64,000 nt of DNA from Cryptomeria japonica (lineage: Eukaryota; Streptophyta; Pinopsida; Cupressales; Cupressaceae). Each line of letters starts with the position of its first letter. Position 1 is the stretch's first letter. The position numbers were made by a program, and so were the translations under genes. Of this stretch, positions 12,435-24,190 are shown piece after piece. The stretch spans positions 827,055,396 to 827,119,395 of the forward strand of contig NC_081414.1 of the NCBI RefSeq assembly GCF_030272615.1, written 5' to 3'. A model generated the notes under the pieces. It made no database searches, had not been told where the DNA came from, and saw only the letters and a program-made list of their open reading frames with translations.

Positions 12435-13409
12435 CTAAACATAGGATGACCTATAAAATTCAATGATATCAAAAGGATTATTAAATGAATCAGAACTTGA
12501 AGAAGAAACTTCTTGAACAACTTTTAAAACACCTCCATGATGAGTCAAAATTTCCTTTCCTTTTATAGAGCTATGAAAAGGTGTTAAAACATCTCGAGAC
12601 TTCAAATTTTGTTGAGTTCTAGTAAGGATTGCGTATGAGGAATCTTCCAAAGAGACCAACATGTTTCCTCCCCTTTTTGAGTTAGAGACATATTCCATAT
12701 AATGAATTTCAAAGTTGCTAGGCATACTTTGGGAACCTCCTTCATTAGCTTCTAAGATTGTTTCTCCTTTACTGATCATTTGAGAAAAATGAACCATCTC
12801 TGGACATGATGAACCATCATGTTCATCAGTTAAATGAAACACACATGAGTTTGTCTTAGGAGGTGGCGCTTCAATAGCAAGTCTTTGTTGCCTAGGAGGC
12901 AATTGTAATTGTCTTCCTCCATTTCCTCCTTGTTGATTGGGATATCTTCTAGGAATGTCCTGGTAAGGTTGAGAATATGAAGTACTTGTTTTAGGAGCCT
13001 GTCTTTTTAGGGCAATCACATCATTCATTAATCATTGAATTATAGGATCTGAAGAAGTAGAAGTATTTGCAACCTGAAAAGTAGGAGTTTGCACTTCTCT
13101 TTCCACTTGCCTGCCATGATTAAATCATCTTCTAGACTTATAACTTAAGCTTTCATATCATCAAAGTTTGTAAGCACTTGCGCCTCATCAAGAAACTTAT
13201 TTCTGCGAGCATGGAGTTCATGAAGAAACACTTCATGTTTTTAGTAGAGGGTTTTTGTGCGGTTGGAATTTAATGGCAAAGTTTATTGAAATGGGGAACA
13301 AAGTCCCTCATAGGCTCTATTATTTCCTTCTTTAATTGAGCTAGCTGAGCAATAAGCAAATGCTAATCTTCAGTCAATTTGAATTTGGCTTCAAAACTAT
13401 CTATTAAAA
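12435..13409 (-). pseudogene. G1 gag, C-terminal part
   Basis: The right portion (13029-13409) is a broken gag core: KLTEDQHLLIAQLAQLKKE, PMRDFVPHFNKLCH and KCFFMNSM are the typical plant Retrotrans_gag pattern, with several stops. The left portion (12435-13028) is an open frame rich in Pro, Gln and Ser with a single CVFHLTDEHDGSSCPE zinc-knuckle-like segment. Gag would form the virus-like particle. The core is cut at 13409/13415 by Tat-A and continues on its far side at 25006-25740. Confidence 0.85.
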
Positions 13410-13414
13410 CTTTC

Positions 13415-14198
13415 TGTATATGGTGAAAATGGAAACAACAATATTGAAAGACTAAATGAATTCAACCACAAAACCCTAGCCTAACAACAACAAAGATCCA
13501 CCATAACATATGAAGATTACCTAAGATTATGAAAGTCAAATGAAATCACAAAGATTATACCATCACATGTCCAATAGGGTTTGGATCTCCATTCTTCCTA
13601 TCTCCATTGATCTTGCTTGATATATTTGCTCTCAGATTTTATGTGCACAAGAGTTCAACAAAGAATGGAAATGTGGTTGCAAGTAGGATCGCCTATGTTC
13701 AAAAGCATAGTGTAGTCAAGTAGTCAACAAGGGTGCATAGATTGATTAGGGTTGATAATGAAGGAAGTATCCTCTTATATAGAAGACACTATATGAAATG
13801 GAGGGATAATATTGAGAGGTGTAAAAGAGGTCGGCTATGATTAGAGGGTAGGTAAAAGAAATAATAAAATAATGAAAGGGGTAGGTAGTGTATGAATTAA
13901 GAGATGAATGACATGTGTCATGGGTAGAAAAGGTTAATGAATTAATTAAATAAGTAAAGATTTATTTAATTAATAGAAGGAGTGAGATCAATTAAATAAA
14001 TAAGATATTTATTTAATTTAGGAAATGGATAATTTAAATAAATAAATGTATTTATTTAAATGAGAAATAAGGCTAGAAGAGGATAAATGAATTAATTAAA
14101 TAAATAATGATTTATTTAATTAATAGAAGAATTAGGCTAAAATGATTAAATAAATAAAATATTTATTTAATTAGAATGGACAATTTTAGGTGTCTACA
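13415..14198 (-). repeat. Tat-A 3' LTR
   Basis: Reads TGTAGACACCTAAAATTG... on the minus strand and ends ...CACCATATACA. It has a TATA-type sequence near 13773-13781. The U3 portion (about 13925-14172) is a series of AT-rich palindromes built on ATTAATTAAATAAA and its complement. Confidence 0.93.
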
Positions 14199-14212
14199 TT
14201 TTGCCCCTCTTT
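14199..14212 (-). other. Tat-A polypurine tract
   Basis: Minus strand AAAGAGGGGCAAAA lies immediately before the 3' LTR, where plus-strand DNA synthesis is primed. The equivalent in Tat-B (36880-36893) is AAAGAAGGGCAAAA. Confidence 0.85.
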
Positions 14213-14547
14213 GAGACAATGCAGCTTGTCGTGTTGTTTCAAAGAAGATAAGATGAACTAATACAGAGTTGCCCCAAGATGGGAATGATATGCCCCCTCG
14301 AGAGATTGGATGAAAATGTATGAAAAGATCATAGACAATCTCTCGATAAGAAAGAAAGGCTAGAAATGACTGACCAGATAGAATAGAGTGATAGAGTCAC
14401 GGGGTAATGAAGACTGACTCAGGAAACGAGGGCTAGGGCTAGGGTAGTCTATAAGATAGACCACGAGGGGAAAACATCCTCATTGTCATCCACACATCCA
14501 AGAGATCAGAGTGCAAAGAGAGAATAGAGTAGCAACAGTCAGTAGTG
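14213..14547. other. Tat-A segment between polypurine tract and antisense gene
   Basis: Closely matched by 36894-37216 in Tat-B (for example GAGACAATGCAGCTTGTCG). No open frame. By position it should hold the promoter and 5' UTR of the antisense PMD gene, but I see no clear TATA box. Confidence 0.5.
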
Positions 14548-15836
14548 ATGGCATTGGTTCACAGATTCGATCGTGTTCGCCGATTTCAGAGGCTAGCAGA
14601 TGCAGGAGAGTCTGTAAGTACCATAAAACCTCCTTGTACTTTTATGCATTTAATGTTGTCATTAATGCATGCTAGGTAGAGTAATAAATGCACTTAGAAT
14701 AGAGTCCAAAAAATGTCAAAAATGTGTAGGCGCATCTACGTTGGTGCCAAGCACGTTTATGCGGTCTAAAAGAGCGTTTATGTCACAAAAGAATGTTTGT
14801 GTCCAAAAATGTGAATTTGTGTCTTCTAGGTCAAATCGGTAGTTCTGTGATGAACATAGGCTGTCGATTGGATAAGCTGCTAAGAGGATACACTCAAGCA
14901 GGTCCTCTAGGGAAGACTAGGATAACAAATAGGGCTAGGATTGACAATTTTGTGATAGAACATACGTTGCCAATTAGGAAACTTCTCAAGAGGATTCACT
15001 CAACCAGAGGCCCTAGGATAGGATAAATCAAAGGCACTTTGTGATGAACAGTGAGTACCAAGACATAGTACTTTGTGATGAACAGGGAGTACTAAAATAT
15101 GAGCAGCACTTTGTGATGAACAGTGAGTGAAAATGTGAGTAGCACTTTGTGATGAACAGGGAGTGCCAAACACATAGTACTTTGTGATGAACAGGGAGTA
15201 CCACTAGGATAGAAGCAACACTTTGTGATGAACAGTGAGTGTCACTACGACTGAGATGATTGATTTGTGTGACTACAGGACTATTTGCCTATGTTGGAGT
15301 CATGGGAGAGATTCCCATCGACTCAAAGGTTGCGACCTGAGTTGACAACCGAGGACCAAGCTACGATTGAGGCTATGGGATTGAGACATATTTTGTATGT
15401 GCCTAAGTTTTAGGCAAACATGGGATTGCTAATTGCAATGGTGGAGAGGTGGCACTCTAAGACTTGCACTTTTCATTTGTCGATGGGGGAGATGATAGTC
15501 ACCCTGGAGGATGTATACAGGATTCTGCGGATGCCGATTGATGGGGAGCTGATTCCGTATGATCGAAATGAAGATAGGGATGCCCTTAGATGAGTGTTCT
15601 AGGATCTGGGATTGGAGATGAGGGTGGGACATGTGGCATGGGATACCATGACATGGATAGGATTAGCACTACCAACAGTGTTGGTAGGAGTTATCAGTGG
15701 GTTCCTCTGTTCGAATAGGGCGACACGAGGGGTGGCTGCAGAGGACACAGGGGCCAGGAGAGATGATCTTGGGGTGGGTCCTTCTAGGGCTCAGACTCCA
15801 TTGAGGCTAGCCAGCTCTAAGGGAGGGAGTTCATGA
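14548..15836 (+). pseudogene. Antisense plant mobile domain (PMD) gene remnant in Tat-A
   Basis: Opposite in strand to gag-pol. Putative exon 1 at 14548-14613 (MALVHRFDRVRRFQRLADA) ends in a GTAAGTACC donor. A second conserved block (14830-15022) encodes GSSVMNIGCRLDKLLRGYTQ and KLLKRIHSTRGPRIG. The main block from about 15280 encodes a PMD-like sequence: LPMLESWERFPSTQRLRP, RHILYVPKF, TCTFHLSMGEMIVTLEDVYRIL and MPIDGELIPYD. The pattern H-L-x-x-G-E-x-x-x-T-L-E-D-V with a following L-P-I-D-G-like motif is typical of MAIN/MAIL1 proteins. There are stops at 15412-15414 (TAG) and 15591-15593 (TGA), and the C-terminal half present in Tat-B is deleted, fusing GVISGFLC directly to the tail. Function in the element is unknown; PMD proteins of host genes act in silencing and genome stability. 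Confidence 0.75.
15033..15245 (+). repeat. Tandem array of CACTTTGTGATGAACAG units (6 copies)
   Basis: Six copies of the 20-nt core ACTTTGTGATGAACAGKGAG spaced about 30-45 bp, between the second conserved block and the main PMD block. The same array is at 37866-38130 in Tat-B with seven copies. If the PMD gene is spliced as proposed, the array is intronic. Confidence 0.9.
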
Positions 15837-17540
15837 TAGCCGTAGAGGGCTCCCTATGTATCAGTATTGTACCATTTTTGTATGATGATGTAGACACCTG
15901 CCAGTGATTGTAGCCATATGATTTTGACATCATTGTATCATGACACTTTATATATATATGAGATGATTCATCTTTGCGGCAGCTATATGCATGCATACCT
16001 ATGTGATGTATGTTTCTATGTGATGCTTATGATATGGATGCAAATATGTATATGATGCAATGCAATATATTTTTTTGTTCTTTTATGTTTTATATGTGTA
16101 TGCATGATGCAAATGTGAATCTATGTAATGCAGATGAATATGATATTGCAAATGTAAATTGTGCTAACAGGTGTTGTGTGTAGGATGTGATGCAGTTGTG
16201 ATATCTATATATATGTATGAAATGCTTATATGTGGTAATGCAGGTGCAACTACATGAAATGCAAATGTTTTTTGTGTGTCATTATACTCAATCATGTGAT
16301 AGCAGGCTACGCGGACTCGAGAAGGACGATGGAAGTCAATCAAGAAAGGGGGATGAAAGATAGAAGATATGAAAGTGAAAGAGCTTCTTGTGCGTTATCA
16401 TCATTGAGCTTTATTATGGCAAAATAGGTTATGACAATCAAGGCATATGTTCGACCCAGAAAGTCATTGTACCTATTTGCATGGAGATAAGACAGTCACA
16501 AACAAGGAATGCCCCAGTTCATACTAGACTCACAGTGTCCTCGTATCCTTGGACAAATCATATCATTACTAAGAGACAATCCACAGACAGCAAATACAAA
16601 TAGGTGACGATACCCCATCCTCACTTTTCTAGTCAAAGACATCCTAGAGATAGAATCTCTAGTTAGAGACATCTTGAAAAAGCTAAAAGACATGTCACCA
16701 AAAGATAAAATCAAAAGAAAACCAAGACTCGACACCAACATCCACTGTAGTCCTCAAATTTAGTGTCTCTTGTCACTTGTATAAGTCTTATTTGATTGCG
16801 GTCACAATGTTTACTTTCACAGAAAGGATAGATAGCATTGAACCGTATGTTGTCTGAGTCTATTGAAAGATTTGATTTGTTGAAGCCCATTGTTGCTGTT
16901 GTGTCTCATCTAAAATTGACTGAATCCATGAAAGTGATACTTTATTGCGGAGAAGATGAAACTTTATTGCAGATCTATGATGCAAATGTTGCTTTATTGT
17001 GGATTGTGTGCGGATAGACTGAAGGAAGCTGGAAGAAGCTGTACTCCTCAAAACATGTGATGTTCTCAGTTCCACACCCATCACTAGACATAGGATTTGC
17101 CTTAGCCACAGATAGGATCTGATTTATTATGGATGGAAAGGGAGGTGAAAAGGGAGGTTTATTATTAATGGCTAACCAATCTTGGGTAGATCAATAACAA
17201 GCCATGATGGGAATGGGTAAGTTTATTATGAACGAATAGGTTGTGAGTGTGTGCAAAGTGAAAGGATGAAAGTGAATCCTGAAGGAGGGAGGAGCAATGT
17301 CTCTACGCATGGCACTGGTGACCCAGTTTTCACCATGGTACTTGCCCAGGCGGCCACCGAAGTGGTTTTCACCATTGGATGAAATTATTTCTCTTTACTT
17401 TTTTTGATTTTTTAATGTTTTTTGTGTCACAAGGCGCCTGTTTGCTAGGTTTTCACCAAGTAACGATTTTTTTATTTTATGATTTTTTTTTTGTCTTTTT
17501 GAATTTTTTGATTTTTTTTGTATTTTTTTAAATTAGGATA
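15837..17540. other. Tat-A spacer between PMD remnant and integrase tail
   Basis: Non-coding; homologous along most of its length to 39980-41740 of Tat-B. From about 15950 to 16270 it is a degenerate array of TATGTGATG/GATGCAAATGTG units. From 16910 to 17230 the phrase CTTTATTGCGGA or TTTATTATGGATGG recurs. From 17400 to 17535 it is T-rich. No gene recognised on either strand. Confidence 0.6.
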
Positions 17541-17550
17541 CTCTGAAGAG

Positions 17551-17785
17551 CTATGTGTAAAACCTGTAAAGGTGCATGTTGTTGATAGGATCCTCCAAAG
17601 GTTCGCCCTCTATGGTTGAGAGTTGATATGTATTGGATCCATATGCTGTTGTTATGATGTAAGGACCAAGATAGTTTGGTTCGAACTTGCTCTTCTTCTC
17701 TCTGTCTTGCTGATTTTTAGGATTTTCTCTGAGAACTAAGTCACCCACCTCGAATGTATGAGGCTTAACCTTATGATTGTAGTTG
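17551..17785 (-). pseudogene. Tat-A integrase C-terminal tail
   Basis: Encodes the end of a gypsy integrase: HTFEVGDLVLRENPKNQQ, KFEPNYLGPYIITTAYGSN and ending PINNMHLYRFYT. The same tail closes the Tat-B integrase at 41745-41980 with over 80% identity by eye. The zinc finger and D,D-35-E core are missing, so no strand transfer activity is possible. The homology stops at about 17785, where the unrelated segment begins. Confidence 0.85.
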
Positions 17786-18470
17786 CATCATTCCTTGACT
17801 GAATGATGTGTAGCTTGAGTGACTGTCTTCCTTGATGAAGGAACTGAGATAGAATTACTAGTTTGTGGACTACACAGGCATGTATGCGTGTCACCTGAAG
17901 AAGTTTGGGCATCCCTGATAACAAAGTCCTTCAAGGAAGTTCCATTAAAGGTCCATGATGTTTTTCCAAAAGGGGATGGATGTATGCAACAAGTGGATGA
18001 GTGATGAAGGCTTATGATTGCGAAAAGAAGTGGAAGTATCATGACATGATGGAGACTTAGGATCAACAAGTGTGCTTTTTGATTTAAAATTTTAGAACTT
18101 TTGCCCCCAATTATTTTGGTATTAGGGGAGATAAACTCTTGTTCTTTTTGCTTCATAGGATTTTTATCCTTGACTTTGATTTTTGTAGAGTCCAATAGCT
18201 TTTGATTTTGATTTGGACTAAAGCACTTTTCTTTATTTTTGACTTTTAAATTTTTCTTTTCAAAGCTTGATTCTTGATCCCCAATGACTAAGGGCTTTTG
18301 TAATTCTTGTTGATCCAAGTCTGGAAGTGGACTAGAAATGGAATGAGTGGGTGAAATGGTAAAGCTATGTGAGTTCTCAAGAGGGTTGGTGATACGCTCA
18401 ATAGATTCTTTGTTGGATCCACTCTTAGGACTATTGATATCAAGAGTTGCTTTCACCGCTAGAGGAGATT
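17786..18470 (-). other. Unrelated segment replacing RT/RNase H/integrase in Tat-A
   Basis: A 222-codon open frame (18456-17788) rich in Ser, Lys and Gln (KVKNKEKCFSPNQNQK, IKVKDKNPMKQKEQEF) has no match in Tat-B and no domain I recognise. It sits exactly where Tat-B has about 1.8 kb of integrase, RNase H and reverse transcriptase plus the upstream spacer. It could be a remnant of the protease-RT spacer that diverged, or captured host sequence. The low-complexity composition makes a coding role uncertain. Confidence 0.5.
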
Positions 18471-18471
18471 T

Positions 18472-19106
18472 TCATTCGGACTTAGTAGCCACAACACTAG
18501 GTGGTTCACACCCAATTCCTCGCAAATTGTTTATAGATTGTTCTTGTTGAATGAATACCTTAGGAGATAGTGGGAGTTGATCAACATGAAAAATATACTC
18601 ACCACATCCTAGGTCTTTAAACTTGAACTTGTCTTTGAGCTTTGCTTGATTTGATGTAGTTGGTTTCAAGGATTTTGGATCCACATATGCTGATGAAGGA
18701 ATAGCTTGTCGATTGATTGGAATTTTTATTTCTGATCTAGGTCACAAATTGTTGCAATAATGAATGGGTTAGGATCAGCTTTGACGGTCACTTCAACTCC
18801 ATTGTGTGGGAACTTGATACATCGATGATATGTAGATGGGACTGCACTCATCTCATGAATCCAAGGACGTCCTAGAAATATGGTGTATGTGAGATCGAGG
18901 TCTAAGACTTGAGAAACCACATCTTTTGTAACTGGCCCAACTCTAAGAGGTAAGGTGATTGTGCCCTTGGATGAGCGCTCTTTGTCATCATATGCCTTGA
19001 TGGTAATTTTGTTTGTAGAATTCACAGCTTTATCAGAATATCCCAATTGTTTAATAATACTTAATGTGCAAATGTTTAGACCTGCTCCTCGATCTATCAA
19101 GACTCA
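18472..19106 (-). pseudogene. Tat-A retropepsin and following linker
   Basis: The open frame 19100-18726 encodes a retropepsin: MIDRGAGLNICTLSIIKQLG, then KGTITLPLRVGPVTKDVV and YTIFLGRPWIHEMSAVPS. The catalytic triplet reads D-R-G instead of D-S/T-G, so catalysis is doubtful. A TGA at 19104-19106 sits just upstream of the motif, at the same codon as in Tat-B. Downstream (18684-18472) is a linker starting DPKSLKPTTSNQAKLKDKFK that is shared with Tat-B for about 35 residues. Confidence 0.8.
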
Positions 19107-21650
19107 TTTTATTCGATGTTTGTGTATGAAGGCTTCAATGTGTAGAGGTGCATTATGTGGCTGACTCACAGAGGCGTCATTGGCTTCTGTGAATGTAAGG
19201 GAGTGTGGAATGGAAAGGTATCCCACCATGGCTTGAAACTGGTCCACGTTCAGATCGCTAGGGATGAAAGTGTCTCTCAAAGTTTTGCCAAGAATGGCTT
19301 TATGTGCAGGGGATATGCGTAAGAGCTCAAGGATGGAGATGAGCGCAGGTGTATTCCCTAATTCTTCTACAAGGTCATACTCAGGTTTGGTTGATGAGGA
19401 ACTGGTGTTCTTGGTTGGAGCACCTTGCAAAGTGATTTTACCTCGATGGGTTGTAACATGACATTCAGAGGTAGGTTCAGAAGAAGATCCAATGCCTTTT
19501 AAGACAATCTTGGGTCTCTGGGTAGAATTCTTAGGGTTTTTGTCCTTGATGATAATGGTAGAGACGTAATTGTCCATCGAGATGTGATTGATAGTTGAAT
19601 CATAGTTGTAGGATGCTCTGGTATAGTTGGTTTGATCATCTGTGACTTTATCTTTTCCTTTGTCATGTTTTGGGAATGGTTCCTTAAACATCTCATGTTC
19701 TTGATTGGATGAGTGCCCTTCAATCTCAATGTCACCCCTATCAATGAGATCTTATATGATGTTCTTCAGTCGATGGTAATTTCCTATCTTATGACCCTTG
19801 CTCTTATGAAATTCACAATATTCATCATCATTCCACCAATTTGGTTTAACCTTTGGTTCATATGGAGGAAAATCTGGAATAGTGATTACCTTGTTTGCCA
19901 CTAACTTTTTGAAAACTGACTCAAGTGGTTCTCCCAATGGAGTGTACTTCCTTCATGATTTAGAAGTTGTTTGAGTATTCACCTAATTTGATCTAGAAAA
20001 AATGAATTTGGGTCACATTGTATTGGCATCAACAACACCATCATTGACTGTGTTCTTGTTTTTATTCCAAAATCTTGGCTTGTCTTTTCCTTTAAAGTCA
20101 TCTTTATTTTCCTTGAATATCTTAATGACTCCTTGTTCAATTAGGACCTTCTTTGCTGCTAAGCCTTTTTCAATGACGTCCTTGAAGGTGGACAAACAAG
20201 CTTTCCTTAGATCATAGCCAATATCTTTGTTAACATTCCTAGTGAACATCTCTACCATTTGTTTTTGTGGAATTTCACAAGAGCATCTGCTGGCTAGATT
20301 CCTCCATCTTTGTAAAAATGATGAAAAAGACTCTCCATCTTTTTGCTTAGTGTTGCACAAAGTAGTGACTGATATGTCTATCTCTATGTTGGAGGAGAAA
20401 TGTTGAATAAATGCCTCTACTAAGTCACCCCATGAATTAATACCAAGTGGAAGTTGGGAGAACCATTCCATAGCTTGATCACCTAGGCTTTGTGGGAATA
20501 ATCTCATCAAATATGTCTCTTCTGAAGCTACCTAAATGCAAGCTGTGAAAAACTGTGTTATGTGTGCCTTAGGATCCCTTTTTCCTCTATACATATCAAA
20601 TTTAGGTGTCACAAAGTATGTAGGAAAATGAGGCATTTGAATGATATTGTCAAATAGATAAGGACATATGTCTCTCATTGTGTATGTTGGCTTCGATGTA
20701 TTTATGTCCTCTATTTTCTTTTGTAAGTCTTTGATTTGTTGCTCCAAATTGTTCTTAGGTGGAGATCGACTTCTTGGACCATACCCTATGCTTGAGGCAC
20801 CAATTGGAGGAGGAGCATGTTGCATATATGGATGATATTGATCATACACATGTTCATATGGAGGACGTCTATAGTGATGCTGCATATATGGACCACTTGG
20901 TATAGATTCATGTTGAGGAATGAAATATCTCTTTTGTCCATGTATACCATACTCTACAGGCATGTCATGTTCTAATGTGTTGCCCCCAAACTTGACACGG
21001 GGTTTCCTTGTGTCCAAATTTTGAGCATGCCTTTGAATATCCAATTGCTTTGGTCGTTGATCCTTAGCATTGATATGTGATTGAGCATATTTCTCTGCAT
21101 AAAACTTCCATAATGGTCTGCGAAGGTAAGTATCATTTGCTTGACCATGTGTATGTGGGAGCTCTGATTTTTGAAACAAAGATGATGGTGATTTAGGCAC
21201 AAGATGTGGTCTTCTATTGCCTCCACTATTAGGCCTCCTTTGATCCATGTTGGAGTGAGGTTGTTGCAAAGGTCGATTTTCCATTATTTGAGACATGTCA
21301 AAATCATGAGGTATCTTGGCTCCACTTTGTGCCATCATTTGTAAGAAGTATTGTCTATCCCTCCTCATTATTTCCTCAACCAATCGATTGAAATGGGGAT
21401 CCATAATGGATTCTTCCACATCTGCTGAATGTACTAAAAAGTTGTCCATATCATCATTGTGTGTATCATTGTTGTTTGTAGTGTCCATGTTCTCAACATT
21501 TGGAATGTTTCTATAGGCATCCATGTCAGGTAATGTAGTATGATCAGAATTGAAAAAGATATCATTGTCATACTCGTAAGAACTCATGTTGGCAGACTCT
21601 TGAGCCTCTTTAGTTTCTCTCCTAGATTTTTGAAGACAAGTTTCAACCAA
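19107..21650 (-). pseudogene. Tat-A gag with zinc knuckle
   Basis: Starts at 21650 (MVETCLQKSRRETKEAQES). Residues 1-370 are a long Pro/His/Tyr-rich N-terminal region (YDQYHPYMQHAPPPIGASS). The capsid-like Retrotrans_gag core follows: QSLGDQAMEWFSQLP, SWGDLVEAFIQHFSSNIE, FLQRWRNLASRCSC. A TAG at 20532-20534 interrupts the frame just before the core. A CEFHKSKGHKIGNYHRLKNII knuckle-like segment (19752-19840) has lost one ligand (N-Y for N-C). The acidic/Lys tail ends near 19107 ahead of protease. Very similar to Tat-B gag. The start is supported by the same ATG in Tat-B (49206). Confidence 0.85.
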
Positions 21651-24190
21651 GAACTAGATATTGACTGAGATGTGTGAGACTAGATGAAAATGGAAAAAGC
21701 ATGGAAGACTAAGGGTTGGATGGAATGTAAATGAATCTAAAGTGTACTTGCAATGTCCAAAGTGTAAGACCAAGTATGTATGTAGTAGAGTAGGTGTGAC
21801 TTCCAAAGAGAGGATAGTTTCTCTTGATGAGATAAGTTGACCTTGACTCTAAGTAAGACCAAATGAGACCCAAAGGTGTTAGACCTTGATGAGGGACCAC
21901 TTAGCAAAATGTTGTTGTATGTAGTGTGTTGATAAAGTATGATGAGGACAAGCAAGTGACCTTTTGACTCAAGTTTAGACAAATGTAAATTTAATGCAAG
22001 ATGTAAAGCAATGATGGACTTTGTGAGACCCAAAGACAAGTTGAATGCTAGATGAAAACCTGGAGAAACAACCTAGGAAGCTCAAGAATTATGAAACTGA
22101 TTGCTCTTGTTTGTTGGACTATAAAATTTTTCCAATTTGTGAAATTGTTGGTTGTGACCAAATCTGAATGTTTGACTATTTTTCATGACAAGAGGACACA
22201 ATGTTGATGAGGACTCAATGTTTGCAAGTGTTTAGACTCAAAATGACTCCAAGAAAAGTGTGTTGTTTGATGTAAAAATGTTTTGCATACACTTGAAGAC
22301 ACAGAAGACACAATGTTTTTCTATTTGGTCTTGAATGTTTTGAATGTTTAAAATAAGTCAAGCACAATTCTTATGGCTAGCCAAGACAATAGTTGTATCC
22401 CACATGAGGTTTTACCCCCGAGGCTATGCTATTCAGAGAGGATACTTACATGCTTGACCTCACTGGGTCCACCCTCAGCACTCACTTCTCGGGTCAGCCA
22501 AGCATCAGTCCCCATGATAACTCCCTATGGAGAACTTTGTATCTCTACTAAGAACCGTATGTGTGTGGGCCGCTACCAGAGGTCCGACCTCTTGCCTCAA
22601 CAACTAGAAGGATTTTGGCTTCTAAAACAAAAAGGTGCTAGTAAGGGCATCCACTTGTGTGGCCATACATGTGGCACTTTCAGCTCTGTAAATACAAAAG
22701 GCTTCTATCCAGAAGGGGTTACGCCCTATAACTGATCAAATAAATTTGATCAAACAGGTTTATGGGGAGACATAGTGTCGGTATGAACTAATCAGCACAC
22801 ATTATCCATAGTTTTCACCATGAATACAGTTGTTTATAGTGGTTCCGAAGAGGTGGGTTTTCCTTGCTACCACTTGGTTCGTTCTCTTCTCACTAGTAGT
22901 CCTAATGACCACACGGGAAGATAGGCCCTCTAAAGATTAAACAAAAAGAGCCTATTGCTCAAGACACAAAAGATAATGATTCAATTTTAGTGCACCAATT
23001 GAAGTGTTTGCTAGTCTATGAAACTAAGGCACACAATAAAAATCCAAAAACCCTTGCCAAGGACCTGCAACAAATATTTATTAGTAGTTTGGATTGTTTG
23101 AAATAATCACCCCTTCTTGCAAGCACACAAGTTAGGTAAATTTTAGATCCAAAAGACTTTGTGAAATAGGGGCCTTCAACAATGCATTTTATTGACCAAT
23201 TCAAAGATCTGATTCATCATAAAAAAAAATAACCTGTAAAATTTCAAGAGATTTCCAGAAATGTAAGAAAATCCAAAAAATTTTGCTAATTTGCTCCAAA
23301 AATTAATTTTTTATAAAAAATCATAAAAAATTCATATAAAATGCAAAATAGATCCAAAAAATATGAAATTTTTACTGGAGAGTCTTGATGGTCTTCCAAA
23401 CCCGCATAAAAACATTTCAGCAACAAATCCAAGCAGTTTGTGAGATATGAGTAAAATAATGCAAAACCCTAATTTTCAAAGATTTGATTTTTGAGGAATG
23501 ATTTTGCATCAAATTTAAAATCACAAAGAATAGATCATGTGTATAATTATAAGATATATCCAAAAATGTAAGACAATCTGAAAATTCACTAATTTGCTCT
23601 CAAAATTATTTTTTTATGAAAAATCCTAAAAAAATCATATAAATTGAACAAATGATCCAAAAAATTTGACATTTTTACTGAATCCTTTTGATACTTTTCC
23701 TGACCTGCACAAAAAATGTTATGCTAAAATTAGAAGCTGTTTGTGAGATCTGATCAAAATAAGGAAAAACCCTTATTTTTAAAGATCTGATTTTTAGGGA
23801 AATATTTTGCATCAAAATTAAAATCACAAAGAACATATCCTATGTATAATTATGAGAGATTTACAAAAATGTAAGAAAATCTGAAAAATTCTCTCATTTG
23901 CTCTGAAAATTAATTTTTTATTAAAAATAATAAAAAATTCATAGAAAATAAAAATGTGCTCCAAAAATTCTGAATTTTGGATTGCAAGCTCCTGATACTT
24001 TCTTCAATCTGAAAAAAAAAATTTGGTGCAAAATTTCCAAGCCGTTTGTGAGATCTGATCAAATCTCTCCAAGTTCTTGATTTTGTGTCCAAAACCCTAG
24101 CTGCACAAGATTATTCTCCAAATTGTTTTACAAAACAACAATATAGGGTTAGAAAAATCTGCAAAAAACATAGATCTAAAAAAAATCCAT
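21651..24190 (-). other. Tat-A 5' leader
   Basis: Non-coding leader between primer site and gag; 21651-23210 is homologous to 49207-50990 of Tat-B. It contains several very short frames only. It differs from Tat-B in lacking the CACAGACGTG arrays and in carrying the tandem repeat at 23222-24075. Confidence 0.7.
23222..24075. repeat. Three tandem copies of an about 303-bp AT-rich unit
   Basis: Successive copies share GTAAGAAAATCYGAAAAATT, TTTGTGAGATCTGATCAAA and GATTTTGCATCAAA. Repeat phases at about 23262, 23567 and 23872. Divergence between copies is considerable, so the amplification predates the last transposition. Not present in Tat-B. Confidence 0.8.

Noticed and set aside
15033..15245. 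Regularly spaced repeats resembling a CRISPR array (also 37866-38130 and 31440-31640)
   Set aside because: Spacers are short, variable in length and themselves related; the context is plant retroelements and there are no cas genes.
22373..22735. 120-codon plus-strand frame in the Tat-A leader
   Set aside because: The corresponding stretch of Tat-B (50165-50530) is aligned as DNA but carries indels that break the frame.
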